A DNA stretch of 64,000 nt from CAYXDO01 sp964463485 (GTDB lineage Bacteria; Myxococcota; Kuafuiibacteriia; Kuafuiibacteriales; Kuafuiibacteriaceae): contig CAYXDO010000036.1 in NCBI GenBank assembly GCA_964463485.1, forward strand, positions 1-64,000, written 5' to 3'. A program made the position numbers and the translations under genes. Below the pieces are notes generated by a model. The model was not told where the DNA came from, did no database searches, and saw only the letters and a list, made by a program, of their open reading frames with translations. Positions 17,840 to 26,200 of the stretch are shown in pieces (within the stretch, counting starts at the first letter, position 1; the number at the start of each line of letters is the position of its first letter).

Positions 17840-19201
17840 TCAGAATCGGCCCGCCACACTCAAGCCGCGTCCGCCGCGCTCGGGATCGACCCAGGGAGCA
17901 AAGGTCACCTGCGCCAGAGGAGCATCCGATTCGGGCGAAGGAGTCGCCAGGAGGACCGTCGCAGCATAGCCGCCGATCGCCCCGAGCACGCTGATCGTAG
18001 CCATGATCTTTGCCTGAGTATCGCTGTTCGTGTCGTCCGGAACCGCGATGAATCCGAGGCCAGCCCCGAGCGCGCCGCCTGCGATCGCCCCGCCGATCGC
18101 AAGGAACCCTTGCGGCGCGGAGTGGTCGAGCCCGCTCACCAAATAGTGGCCCGCGAGCAGGCCGAGGGCGTTGCCGGCGAGGAGCACCGCTGCGACGCCT
18201 CGTTCCTCCTCGAAGCTCTCGGCAATGATCAGCGGGACAGCAGCCGCATATACGCCGAGCAGACCTCCCAGCTGCACGATCGTGACATCACCCCACGTCG
18301 CGTGAGCGGCATCTGCATATATTTTTCCGCCCAGTGATCCGCCGAGCGCACCCAAGAGAGAGAGTCCGAAGAACGCTCGAGGCTCGTCGAAGGCGTCGGC
18401 CCCGGCGATGAGAGTCATCAACCCCCACGTCCATCCAGTCCCAAGGATCGTTCCGGCCTGCAGCGCGGCGGCATGACCTTCATGGAGGTGCAGTGTGTTG
18501 GTGAGCGCCAAGCCGCCGTAGCCCTCCAATAGGCTGAAGCCCAGGAGTGAAGCCGCGATGCCCTGGGAGGAGACTTCATCATAATCAGCCACGAGCCCGT
18601 AGAAGAGCAGGCCGTGCAGCAGTCCCGTTTGCGAGCCGTGGACGTACATCGCGGCCTGTCCCCACGTGAGCTCCGAGTCGTTGGTGAGTAGGAGCGAGCC
18701 GAAGAACGTACCCGCGCCGACGAGGAGTCCGAGCCCTACGCCCACCTTCTCGTCTTCGATGCCGAGAGAGAGAGGGACCGTCGGCGCATAGATTGTGAGC
18801 CCATTCAGGAGGCTGAATCCGAGGAACACCGCGCGCCCGTCCTGATTTGGACCGAAATCAGCGACTTGGGTTTTCGGCTCTCCCGGCGCGGTGTCCAAAG
18901 AGGCGAGCCTTCGCGACTGAGTGAGGAGCTCGGCGGCAAAGGACCGCCTCCCCGGATCCTGGGATCCGTTGGCGACGATCTCGAAGGCGACAGCCGCCGC
19001 GGCATAGTTTCTCGCGGCAAACTCAGTCATGCCTCGCTGATAGGCCGCCTCGACCTCCGGCGGATCCAAAGAAAGCGGCCTCGGTTGGGTCGAGGTCCGC
19101 GTGCTGGGCTCCCCAGGTGGAGGAGCCGAGTCCTGTGCCGCGGCGATTCGGCCGAGCGACGACAGCAGGAGGAGACACGAGAGGGTGAAATGTCGCGCCA
19201 T
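17840..19201 (-). CDS. Polytopic membrane protein with exported N-terminal domain
   Basis: 453 residues when started at MARHFTLS (19201), which gives a good signal peptide ending IAAAQ; the longer frame upstream is not protein-like. Residues 40-110 form a small helical, TPR-like domain (AYQRGMTEFAARNYAAAAVAF). After that about ten hydrophobic, glycine-rich segments follow to the C-terminus, which ends in a periplasmic-looking strand. No family is recognised. It lies between the two flagellar operons, on the opposite strand from flgE, so it is probably not part of the flagellum. Confidence 0.65.
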   Translation of the reverse strand: MARHFTLSCLLLLSSLGRIAAAQDSAPPPGEPSTRTSTQPRPLSLDPPEVEAAYQRGMTEFAARNYAAAAVAFEIVANGSQDPGRRSFAAELLTQSRRLASLDTAPGEPKTQVADFGPNQDGRAVFLGFSLLNGLTIYAPTVPLSLGIEDEKVGVGLGLLVGAGTFFGSLLLTNDSELTWGQAAMYVHGSQTGLLHGLLFYGLVADYDEVSSQGIAASLLGFSLLEGYGGLALTNTLHLHEGHAAALQAGTILGTGWTWGLMTLIAGADAFDEPRAFFGLSLLGALGGSLGGKIYADAAHATWGDVTIVQLGGLLGVYAAAVPLIIAESFEEERGVAAVLLAGNALGLLAGHYLVSGLDHSAPQGFLAIGGAIAGGALGAGLGFIAVPDDTNSDTQAKIMATISVLGAIGGYAATVLLATPSPESDAPLAQVTFAPWVDPERGGRGLSVAGRF

Positions 19202-19266
19202 TGCGGATTGCCTGTAGCACGCCGCGCGCCAGCGCGCATTACTCGGGCGCGCTGCCTTCGTCGGAC

Positions 19267-20229
19267 ATGAGCGCCATACCGTGTGTGCGCGAGTCGTCGG
19301 CCAGCAAAGATGAGAGGCTCCTCGAGCCGTCAAATTATCTACGGCCTACAGTCCCAAGGTCTTCCGTCGATGTTCACAACATGGGCCATGCGGAGCACTC
19401 GTTTGCGGTCCTCGATTCGGTCGCACCCAAGGATGAAACTCATCGAAGCGCTGGCGAAGACAAGTGGCGCGCCCTCCGGCAGCAACGACTCGGACGCCTG
19501 GCCAATGGGTTGACCCACGAGCTTGGTACGCCCCTTCAGTTCGTGGGAGATAGCGTCTCCTTCATCGAGCAGGTGAACGGGGACCTCCAAAAAGCCCTCG
19601 CGGCGTCTGAACAGATGCTCGGATTGTGCGCGGTCGATACCGCAACCAGCATGGGCCTGGAAGCGACGCTGAAGATGATCAAGGAGTCTCGGCGAGCCCT
19701 GGACTCCGAGGCCCCGCGGGCCCTTCGTCGAGCCACGGAGGGGATCGGCCAGGTCGTCTCCCTGATCAGGGCGGTGCGAACCTTCTCGAACCCCCGATCG
19801 ACTCCTCCCGAGCGCCTCACAGCCATGCTCGATCGACTGCTCGTGCTCCTGAAGAACGAATATAAATACGTCGCTGAAGTTCAGTTTGTCGAGATCCCCG
19901 AGCCCGCAGCGCTCGCCCCCGATCTCGACCTGCTACTGTTCGATCTCGTCGTACTCATCGCGAGCGGTTTGCGCGCGTCTGTCTCGGACGCGCCCTTCGA
20001 AAAGGTCCGCATTCGAATCGGCGCCACCTGGTTGGACGACCTTCTGACGGTCACGATCAATCGCTCGCGGGGTCCCGACTTGACCAAGACCAAGGCTTCG
20101 GAGCTCTCACTCGTCAGAGCCCTCCTCGACGAACGGCGCGGTGCTCTCGATGTGTGTCCCGCGACCTTCGTCGTCCGAATCCCGCCTTTCGTTCGCGTCA
20201 TCGAGGACTCGAATCCGCTCATCGGTTGA
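19267..20229 (+). CDS. Degenerate sensor histidine kinase-like protein
   Basis: 320 residues from the ATG at 19267; 19381 is an alternative start. A HisKA-type helix has the H-box HELGTPLQF (LGRLANGLTHELGTP). The following ATPase-like region keeps the overall course (LLLFDLVVLIASGL, then SLVRALLDERRGALDV and FVVRIPPF). It lacks the N-box asparagine, and the DxG box is replaced by TINRSRGPD, so ATP binding is doubtful. No input domain or membrane segment. It is divergent from the membrane protein, whose start is only about 66 bases away. It may act as a phosphotransfer or scaffold protein. Confidence 0.65.
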   Translation: MSAIPCVRESSASKDERLLEPSNYLRPTVPRSSVDVHNMGHAEHSFAVLDSVAPKDETHRSAGEDKWRALRQQRLGRLANGLTHELGTPLQFVGDSVSFIEQVNGDLQKALAASEQMLGLCAVDTATSMGLEATLKMIKESRRALDSEAPRALRRATEGIGQVVSLIRAVRTFSNPRSTPPERLTAMLDRLLVLLKNEYKYVAEVQFVEIPEPAALAPDLDLLLFDLVVLIASGLRASVSDAPFEKVRIRIGATWLDDLLTVTINRSRGPDLTKTKASELSLVRALLDERRGALDVCPATFVVRIPPFVRVIEDSNPLIG

Positions 20230-20294
20230 TGAATCCGGCCAGTGGACGATTCCGGTGGGTTGAACGATTCCAGTGCAGATCCACATCGCGTGCT

Positions 20295-21050
20295 TCAGCG
20301 ATCATCGGTCAAGAGCACGACGTCCACGCGACGATTCTTGTCTCGCCCCTCGGCCGTGTCGTTGTTGGCCACCGGCTGGTGATGGGCCATCGCGGACACT
20401 TTGAGCCTGTCCCCGGGATAGGCGAACTGGGCCATGACGTACTCAGCGACGGAAAGCGCCCGCGCAGCAGACAGCTCCCAGTTTGATCGAAATAGCCCAC
20501 CCGCGACCGGTCGATCGTCGGTGTGACCCTCGATCTCGATGGCTCGGCCGGTCATGACCATCTTGGAGAGGATCGCGTCGAGCTGGGCGACCGCGCTGTC
20601 CACCAATTTGGCGGAGCCAGGGGGAAAGAGACCGGAGGCTGGTAGACTCACGATGATCCCCCTCTCGTCTCGGATGACTGTGCCTCCCTCTCGCAGTGCT
20701 CCCCTCTCCAGAGTCTCTACAAGCGCCGCCAGAATTCGTTCGATCTCTTTGCTGGTCAGCCTCTCTTGGACTTTGGCTGGATCTTTGTCGACCCGCGGTG
20801 AGATGGTCTGGTTGTTCAATCGTACACCACCGCGACCCTGAACGCCGAGGGTTGGGTGCTCGGAGGGGAAGAAGTCGAGGTTGAAGGCGGCGCGAGTGGA
20901 AAAGAGCATCTTTCCGGCCTTGTCCGCGTCGACGGTGGAGATTGCATACAAAGATGTGAAGAACGCGAACAGGAGTGTGATGAAGTCCGCGTAAGAAACT
21001 AGCCAGCGCTCCTGACTGACGTGGCTTTCGGGCCCTTTTCTCCTGACCAT
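20295..21050 (-). CDS. motB: Stator protein MotB
   Basis: 251 residues from the ATG at 21050, which overlaps the motA stop by one base (TGATG). Single membrane helix VSYADFITLLFAFFTSLYA with the proton-carrying Asp. The periplasmic OmpA-like peptidoglycan-binding domain covers about 150-245 (IEIEGHTDDRPV, NWELSAARALSVAEYV, NRRVDVVLL). It anchors the stator to the cell wall. Asp in the YADF context fits either proton or sodium motors. Confidence 0.96.
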   Translation of the reverse strand: MVRRKGPESHVSQERWLVSYADFITLLFAFFTSLYAISTVDADKAGKMLFSTRAAFNLDFFPSEHPTLGVQGRGGVRLNNQTISPRVDKDPAKVQERLTSKEIERILAALVETLERGALREGGTVIRDERGIIVSLPASGLFPPGSAKLVDSAVAQLDAILSKMVMTGRAIEIEGHTDDRPVAGGLFRSNWELSAARALSVAEYVMAQFAYPGDRLKVSAMAHHQPVANNDTAEGRDKNRRVDVVLLTDDR

Positions 21051-21826
21051 CACGCCGCCTCTTTGAGCCGAGCCGAGGCGTGAGCGTGGGGAGTGAATCC
21101 GGCGAGCTTGCGTTCGATCATCCTCGGGTTCTCGCCGTCCACGATCGAGCAAATGCCCGTCACGATGAGCTCGGCCTTCAGCATGGCTTCCTGGTGACGC
21201 GTCTTCAGCTTACCTGCGACTGGCAGTGCGAAGAGATTGGCCAGGCCCACGCCGTAAATCGTTCCGACGAAGGCCACAGCGATGCCAGCGCCCAGCTTGG
21301 CAGGATCGGAGAGATTCTGCATGACGTGGATGAGTCCGAGCACGGCACCCAGAATTCCCACGGTGGGCGAGTAGCCTCCGGCGGCCTCGAAAACCCTGGA
21401 CTCCCCTTCACCGTGTTCGTCCATGGAGCTGAGTGCGACATCCATGGTGTCCCGAATCGATCGGCTGTCGAGACCGTCGACGGCGAGCTCCAGCGCTTTT
21501 TTGAGGAGCGGGTCGTCCTCCTCGTCCGCTTCCGCCTCCAAGGAGACTACGCCGTCCCTACGGGCCTTCTGCGCCAGCTCGACGAGCTTGGCGCTCAGAA
21601 CCGCGAGATTCGCGCCCGGAGGAATGATGAGTTTCTTCATACCGGCCGCGGCTCCGATAACTTGGGCGAGGGGAAACTGGACTAGCACGGCGCCAAGAGT
21701 TCCGCCGCACACGATCAGCGCAGCGGTGGGTTGAACGATCGACGCGAGGTGGCCTCCCTCAAGATGAAATCCCGCAATCACCGCGCCAAATCCAAGAAGA
21801 ACGCCAATCACGGTCGCGAGGTCCAT
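21050..21826 (-). CDS. motA: Stator protein MotA
   Basis: 258 residues from the ATG at 21826 (one-base overlap with flbD); the upstream frame is shadow. Four membrane helices lie at about 1-20, 33-50, 150-175 and 185-205. The cytoplasmic loop is acidic (AEADEEDDPLLKKALEL). The conserved Pro region is in AAGGYSPTVGILGAVLGLIHVM. It forms the ion channel with MotB and pushes FliG. Confidence 0.96.
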   Translation of the reverse strand: MDLATVIGVLLGFGAVIAGFHLEGGHLASIVQPTAALIVCGGTLGAVLVQFPLAQVIGAAAGMKKLIIPPGANLAVLSAKLVELAQKARRDGVVSLEAEADEEDDPLLKKALELAVDGLDSRSIRDTMDVALSSMDEHGEGESRVFEAAGGYSPTVGILGAVLGLIHVMQNLSDPAKLGAGIAVAFVGTIYGVGLANLFALPVAGKLKTRHQEAMLKAELIVTGICSIVDGENPRMIERKLAGFTPHAHASARLKEAA

Positions 21827-22047
21827 CACCGCCCCCCTTCGATCACCGGGCTCAGCATCATGGTCACCCAACCGACTCTCCTCAGATACTCGACGACCAG
21901 CGAAGTCACCGCATCCGGTGACTCTCGGACGATCAGTCGCTCGCCCCCGATGAGGGTCACGATGGTGTCGGGGGTGGCTTCGACAGTGACGATGTGTGCC
22001 GCGTTCACCACGAGCTCGCGATGATTGAGCCGAGTTAGCGTGATCAT
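21826..22047 (-). CDS. flbD: FlbD/SwrD-family flagellar protein
   Basis: 73 residues. MITLTRLNHRELVVNAAHIVTVEATPDT is the FlbD signature, followed by LIGGERLIVRESPDAVTSLVVEYLR. The homologue SwrD in Bacillus raises motor torque. It is normally placed between flgE and motA or fliL. Here it heads the inverted flbD-motA-motB operon. Confidence 0.93.
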   Translation of the reverse strand: MITLTRLNHRELVVNAAHIVTVEATPDTIVTLIGGERLIVRESPDAVTSLVVEYLRRVGWVTMMLSPVIEGGR

Positions 22048-22057
22048 GCCGCACGGA

Positions 22058-22084
22058 TCATCGGCGGAGCCGTTGCGGACTTGA
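22058..22084 (-). promoter_or_regulatory. Sigma-28 (FliA)-type promoter for flbD-motA-motB
   Basis: On the - strand TCAAGTCC-N11-GCCGATGA is compared with the sigma-28 consensus TAAAGTTT-N11-GCCGATAA. The -10 matches 7 of 8, the -35 matches 5 of 8, and the spacer is exactly 11. Transcription would start near 22051, only about 3-4 bases before the flbD ATG at 22047. The sigma factor itself (fliA) is encoded in operon 2. Confidence 0.6.
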
Positions 22085-22220
22085 GTCGAGAGTTACGACC
22101 TGATTGCGCTTCGGCCGTCGGCTGCGCTGGGGCCGTCATGGCTTTGACGCCGACCGCGGAGCGCTTGACGGGTCCGCTCGTTCTCATGTTCGGGGCCAGC
22201 CGGAACGGGATCGAGCGAAT

Positions 22221-22236
22221 CGGCACGTCGGTTGCT
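22221..22236 (+). promoter_or_regulatory. Sigma-54 -24/-12 promoter for flagellar operon 2
   Basis: CGGCACG-TCGG-TTGCT matches the sigma-54 consensus except for the first T. With GC at 22234-22235 transcription would start near 22247, two bases before the fliL ATG at 22249. This argues against the ATG at 22240 as the start. Confidence 0.65.
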
Positions 22237-22248
22237 TGGATGCCCGGC

Positions 22249-22722
22249 ATGGCCGAACCGGAGACCAAGGCGAAGAAAAGCTCGTCCAAGCTCATCGTCA
22301 TCGTAGCGCTCGGGGCTGCCCTGGCGAGTGGCATTGGGGGTGGGTTCTTTCTCGGCTCGTCTCGGGCGGAGCCGAAGCACGCCGAGGAGCCCGAGGAAGT
22401 CGGAGACGCATCTGCGCATCCTCGACCGATCGTCGACCTCGACCCCTTCATCGTGAACCTCGCCGAGAAGGAGCAAATCATTTATCTCAAGTGCAAATCA
22501 TCCGTGGAGCTCGCGTCGGAGGCCAAGCGGGAGGTGGTCGAGGCTCGGCGCGTGAAGCTCCGGCACGAAATGCTCCTCTACCTGTCGGGCCTTCGCTTGT
22601 CGGACACCTTCGGCGTCGAGAACAAGAAGAAGATTCAATCAGAGATGCTGGGCATTTGCGAATCCGTGCTGGGTAAGGGTGCGGTGACGGCGATCTATCT
22701 CTCGGAGTTCGTGACCCAATGA
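22249..22722 (+). CDS. fliL: Flagellar basal body-associated protein FliL
   Basis: 157 residues from the ATG at 22249 (MAEPETKAKK). A membrane helix at about 15-33 (LIVIVALGAALASGIGGGFFL) follows a basic N-terminus. The periplasmic stomatin-like FliL domain comes after (VDLDPFIVNLAEKEQIIYLKC, VVEARRVKLRHEMLLYLSG, GAVTAIYLSEFVTQ). FliL surrounds the stator and supports torque. First gene of an uninterrupted 18.5-kb run of 21 genes. Confidence 0.92.
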   Translation: MAEPETKAKKSSSKLIVIVALGAALASGIGGGFFLGSSRAEPKHAEEPEEVGDASAHPRPIVDLDPFIVNLAEKEQIIYLKCKSSVELASEAKREVVEARRVKLRHEMLLYLSGLRLSDTFGVENKKKIQSEMLGICESVLGKGAVTAIYLSEFVTQ

Positions 22723-23633
22723 ACTCACCCATCCTCACCCCAGAGGAGTTGGACGCCATCCGGAAGGAGTCGAAGTCCTCTCCGCAGGGCCCGGACCGAA
22801 TCGACTTGGCCGGTGGTGCCCGAGGGCTTCGTAATCACCTCGCTTACTTCGAGCGACGGCTCGCGCTGTTCGCCGAGGAGGCGACCGGGGTGCTGGGCAG
22901 CTTCCTTCGCGGTCAACTCGAGCTCGCGGCCGACCCGGTGGAGCTCGTCGGCCCCAGCGAGGCGATGTCCTCGCTCGGTCGCTGCGGGGCCCTGATCGGT
23001 CTGCACACGTCGAAGGGACCTTTGGCAGGTATCCTCGGCCTGGCTCCCGGCCTCGCCTCGGCCATCGTCGAGCGTATGTTCGGGGGCGCCGGCAAGCTCG
23101 GCGTCGAGGTCAAGCGGACCAAACTCAGCCCGCTGGAGGCGATGACCCTGGAGCCTTTCGTACGCCGCCTGGTAGAAGGGCTCTCCTCGGCGCTCGTCCC
23201 CGGCGGAGCCGACAAGTTGGTGGAGCGATGGGTCCCCGTGGCGGTGTCGCCCGAAGTGCCCGCTGATCTGGAAATGACGATCCTCTCCCAACTGAGAGTC
23301 TTGGTTTCCGACCGGGACAGCCACCATGCGTTGACGCTGGCCCTGTTTCCCAACGTGCTCGAGCTCGTTCGGCGATCTCATACGCCTCCGACGAGCACGC
23401 GCTGGATCGTGGACCACCTCCTCGAGAGCTCCGTCCAAGTCTCTGCGGTGCTCGGGACCGCCGAGGTGTTGCTCGAGGACGTACTCTCACTCTGCGCGGG
23501 TGACTTGATACGACTCGACGCTCCGGCCCCTGGCGCTGCGCTCGTGCTCGTCGAAGGAGCACCCAAGTTCTACGGCCGTCCGGTCGACGCCGAGGGCGCG
23601 GTCGGGTTGGCGCTCGTCTCGGAGGTCCTATGA
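22719..23633 (+). CDS. fliM: Flagellar motor switch protein FliM
   Basis: 304 residues, ATGA overlap with fliL. The N-terminal LTPEELDAIRKES takes the place of the CheY-P-binding peptide. The middle domain includes the GGxG-type FliG contact (MFGGAGKLG). The C-terminal SpoA domain (ILESS.. to LALVSEVL) pairs with FliN in the C-ring. Slightly shorter than enteric FliM (334). Good overall pattern. Confidence 0.93.
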   Translation: MNSPILTPEELDAIRKESKSSPQGPDRIDLAGGARGLRNHLAYFERRLALFAEEATGVLGSFLRGQLELAADPVELVGPSEAMSSLGRCGALIGLHTSKGPLAGILGLAPGLASAIVERMFGGAGKLGVEVKRTKLSPLEAMTLEPFVRRLVEGLSSALVPGGADKLVERWVPVAVSPEVPADLEMTILSQLRVLVSDRDSHHALTLALFPNVLELVRRSHTPPTSTRWIVDHLLESSVQVSAVLGTAEVLLEDVLSLCAGDLIRLDAPAPGAALVLVEGAPKFYGRPVDAEGAVGLALVSEVL

Positions 23634-24040
23634 AAGAAGAGATTCCGAATTCGTCGCATCCCCGACCCGCGAACCGACCGTCGATCGTCCCATTGGCCGA
23701 GGATCGCCACCTCCCGCCATCCCATCCCGCAGGTGACTCCACCGTGCATCCCACGGAGAGAAGGAACGCCGCGGCGCTCGACCGAATTTTGGACGTGAGT
23801 GTGCAGCTCACCGTGGAGCTCGGTCGCAAGAGGATGCAGATCTCCGAGGTGCTGGCCCTCGAGCCCGGGAGCACCATCGAATTTCCAAAGGCCGCCGACG
23901 AACCCCTCGACATTCGCATCAACGATCGACTCGTCGCTCGTGGCGAGGCCGTGGTGATGGGAGATCGCTACGGCGTGCGCATCACCGAAGTCATCGACAC
24001 CCAGGCTCGCGCTGGGAGCGGCACCAAGAGGGTCGCATGA
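23630..24040 (+). CDS. fliN: Flagellar motor switch protein FliN
   Basis: 136 residues, ATGA overlap. The N-terminal 45 residues are disordered. The C-terminal SpoA domain is clear (ILDVSVQLTVELGRKRMQISEVLALEPGSTIEF, then RGEAVVMGDRYGVRITEV). It forms the C-ring base with FliM and docks FliH. Typical length. Confidence 0.96.
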   Translation: MKEEIPNSSHPRPANRPSIVPLAEDRHLPPSHPAGDSTVHPTERRNAAALDRILDVSVQLTVELGRKRMQISEVLALEPGSTIEFPKAADEPLDIRINDRLVARGEAVVMGDRYGVRITEVIDTQARAGSGTKRVA

Positions 24041-25155
24041 GTATCGTCGGGTTGCTGGCCGTGACGATCGCCGCGCCGGTCGAGCTCGGGGCCATCGAGC
24101 TCCATCACGATACGCTCGAGATCGCCGTCAGCGGTCTCGGCTCCGTTTCGCCAAAGTCGGCCAATGGAACGATCGTCTTCGACTTTCCTGGAGCCGAAGT
24201 GGAGCAAACGCAGCATCTCTTTGGCGAAGGCCCACTCACTGAGCTTCGGCTGACTCCGCGCCCGGACGGCGCGGCGCTGGTCTTGGTTCCGCGAGGGTCC
24301 GTAGACGATGTGCTCGGTCGCCTCGAGGCGACCCCCTCCTCGTTGATCATTGGGCCGAAGCCGAAGCCGACCTCCGTCGTCCAGCCTGTCCCAGCCGCGC
24401 CTGTTCGAGGCGCCAAAGAGCAACCGCGCGCCGGTCTCGCGGGCTCGCCGAACGCGCCGGACGGTCTCATGGAGCCGACGGGCGACGAGCTCCCCGCAGG
24501 GAGCTTTCTGAGTGAGAAAAAGAAGGCCGAGGCCCGGACGCTCGGGACTTCGGCTGGGGCCGCGAGCGCTCCCTGGCTCGTGGCCCTGGTCCTCCTCGGA
24601 CTCATTACGTTCATCGTCAAGCGCAAGGTCGCGCCCAAGAAGGGATCCGAAGGAATCGACCTCATCGCCGATCGAGCCTTCGGTCGCCATCGGCTCCTCG
24701 TCGTGGACGTCGCGGGCGAACGCCTCCTGCTGTCGGCCTCCGACCGTCAGCTGGTCCTGCTGACGAAGCTGCGAGATGCAGCCTCGCATGAGGTCGACGC
24801 GTTCGCTTCGGTCTTGGAGGAGAAGAGTCTGCGAGACGAGCTCGACCGGTCCGGCCAACCTTCGACGGTCGAAACTCTCCCCGACGCCCGCGGTCGTCGG
24901 GCCCGCCACCTGCCAGAGCTGCCGCCCGCCGAGTCCGAGGCTGACTCGCTTTTCGAACCTCGGTCCTCGGCCGACGCGCCCTTCGACTCGAAAACCTATG
25001 CGAAGCCGCGTCGGCGGCGAGGTGCAGAAGAGGCTCCGAGCGCCAGTGATCTCGGGCGCACCGCCCTCGAACCATCGGCCGAGCTGTCCGACCCCGTGGA
25101 CATCACTGGGTTGCTTCGCCTTCGCGAGCAGCGATCCCCGCGAGGCGCGGCATGA
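24037..25155 (+). CDS. fliO: Flagellar export protein FliO with extended N-terminal domain
   Basis: 372 residues, ATGA overlap, two to three times the usual FliO length. Residues 1-100 form a strand-rich domain (LHHDTLEIAVSGLGSVSP, GTIVFDFPGAEVEQ, LTELRLTPRPDGAALVLV) like an AMIN-type peptidoglycan-associated domain. A Pro-rich linker leads to a membrane helix at about 185-202 and the FliO core (IDLIADRAFGRHRLLVVDVAGERLLLSA). The tail is charged and disordered. FliO helps FliP assemble the export gate. The extra domain is inferred from pattern only. Confidence 0.82.
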   Translation: MSIVGLLAVTIAAPVELGAIELHHDTLEIAVSGLGSVSPKSANGTIVFDFPGAEVEQTQHLFGEGPLTELRLTPRPDGAALVLVPRGSVDDVLGRLEATPSSLIIGPKPKPTSVVQPVPAAPVRGAKEQPRAGLAGSPNAPDGLMEPTGDELPAGSFLSEKKKAEARTLGTSAGAASAPWLVALVLLGLITFIVKRKVAPKKGSEGIDLIADRAFGRHRLLVVDVAGERLLLSASDRQLVLLTKLRDAASHEVDAFASVLEEKSLRDELDRSGQPSTVETLPDARGRRARHLPELPPAESEADSLFEPRSSADAPFDSKTYAKPRRRRGAEEAPSASDLGRTALEPSAELSDPVDITGLLRLREQRSPRGAA

Positions 25156-25922
25156 GTCTGCGATCGCGAGGGGTCAGGTGGGCAGTCAGGTGGGGATCGG
25201 TCGCTGCATTTGCCATCCTGGCGATCGTCTCTCTCCCGTCCTCGGCGCTCGCGGCGGATGCAATTCACATCGATTTTGGCACAGCTGAGGCCACGCCCAT
25301 CGCCGCGACGCTCAGAATGCTCCTCGTCCTCACCGCGATCACGCTCGCGCCCGCGGCTATGCTCGCGGCCAGCAGCTTCGTCCGTATCATCGTCGTACTC
25401 TCGTTTCTGCGGACCGGCCTGGGCCTCCAGAACATGCCGCCTCCTGCCGTCATGACCGGGCTGGCGTTGTTCATGACCCTGGCCATCATGAATCCCATCG
25501 CTACTCAGGTCTACACGCGCGGCGTGGAACCTTTCCTCGACGGCAAGGTCACGGCGAGCCAGGCCTACGAAGCGGGGACGCCCCCCCTGCGTGACTTCAT
25601 GCTCCGGCAGACGCGTTCGGACGATCTGGCGCTCTTCTACGAAATCGGTCGACTCCCCGCGCCGGCAACTCCCAACGACGTGAAGCTCCACGTCCTCGCC
25701 CCGGCGTTCCTCCTCTCCGAGCTGCGAACCTCGTTCGAGATGGGCTTTCTCGTGCTGGTGCCCTTCCTGGTGATCGACCTCGTCGTGGCCTCCGTCCTCA
25801 CCGCGATGGGTATGGTCATGCTCCCACCTACCCTCGTCAGCCTACCCATCAAGGTCATGGTCTTCGTGCTCGCCGATGGCTGGAACCTCCTCGTGAGGTC
25901 CCTGGTGAGGAGCTTCGGATGA
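25152..25922 (+). CDS. fliP: Flagellar export gate protein FliP
   Basis: 256 residues, ATGA overlap. It has an N-terminal signal sequence (to SSALAAD), as usual for FliP. Conserved blocks follow: SSFVRIIVVLSFLRTGLGLQNMPPPAV, LALFMTLAIMNPI, FMLRQTR, LAPAFLLSELRTSFEMGFL and ASVLTAMGMVMLPP. Five FliP subunits form the gate core with FliQ and FliR. Confidence 0.97.
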   Translation: MSLRSRGVRWAVRWGSVAAFAILAIVSLPSSALAADAIHIDFGTAEATPIAATLRMLLVLTAITLAPAAMLAASSFVRIIVVLSFLRTGLGLQNMPPPAVMTGLALFMTLAIMNPIATQVYTRGVEPFLDGKVTASQAYEAGTPPLRDFMLRQTRSDDLALFYEIGRLPAPATPNDVKLHVLAPAFLLSELRTSFEMGFLVLVPFLVIDLVVASVLTAMGMVMLPPTLVSLPIKVMVFVLADGWNLLVRSLVRSFG

Positions 25923-26200
25923 GCGAGAGTCACTTGCTGGAAGTCGTCGTCGCGGCGCTCTCGACCGCCGGGTTCGTGGCGGCTCCGTTCCTGCTGTCCG
26001 CGCTCGTGGTGGGTGTGCTCGTCTCCGTGTTCATGGCAGCAACTCAGATCCAGGAGACCACGCTCTCCTTCGTCCCGAAGCTCGCCGCGCTCGGGCTCGT
26101 GTTGATCGTGCTCGGGCCGCTCCTCGTGGACCGGCTGGTGGGCCTGACCACCACGCTCATCGAGGAAGTTGGACACATCGCGCCTGGGGCACCGCCGTGA
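25919..26200 (+). CDS. fliQ: Flagellar export gate protein FliQ
   Basis: 93 residues, ATGA overlap. Two membrane helices. The FliQ phrase AATQIQETTLSFVPKLAALGLVL is clear. Normal length and position. Confidence 0.97.
   Translation: MSESHLLEVVVAALSTAGFVAAPFLLSALVVGVLVSVFMAATQIQETTLSFVPKLAALGLVLIVLGPLLVDRLVGLTTTLIEEVGHIAPGAPP

Noticed and set aside
19224..19237. GCGCGC-CA-GCGCGC palindrome between divergent genes
   Set aside because: Simple alternating GC in a GC-rich genome; no further support as an operator.
22240..22242. Alternative fliL start MPGMAEP
   Set aside because: It lies between the -12 element and the predicted transcription start, so would not be in the transcript; the ATG at 22249 fits.
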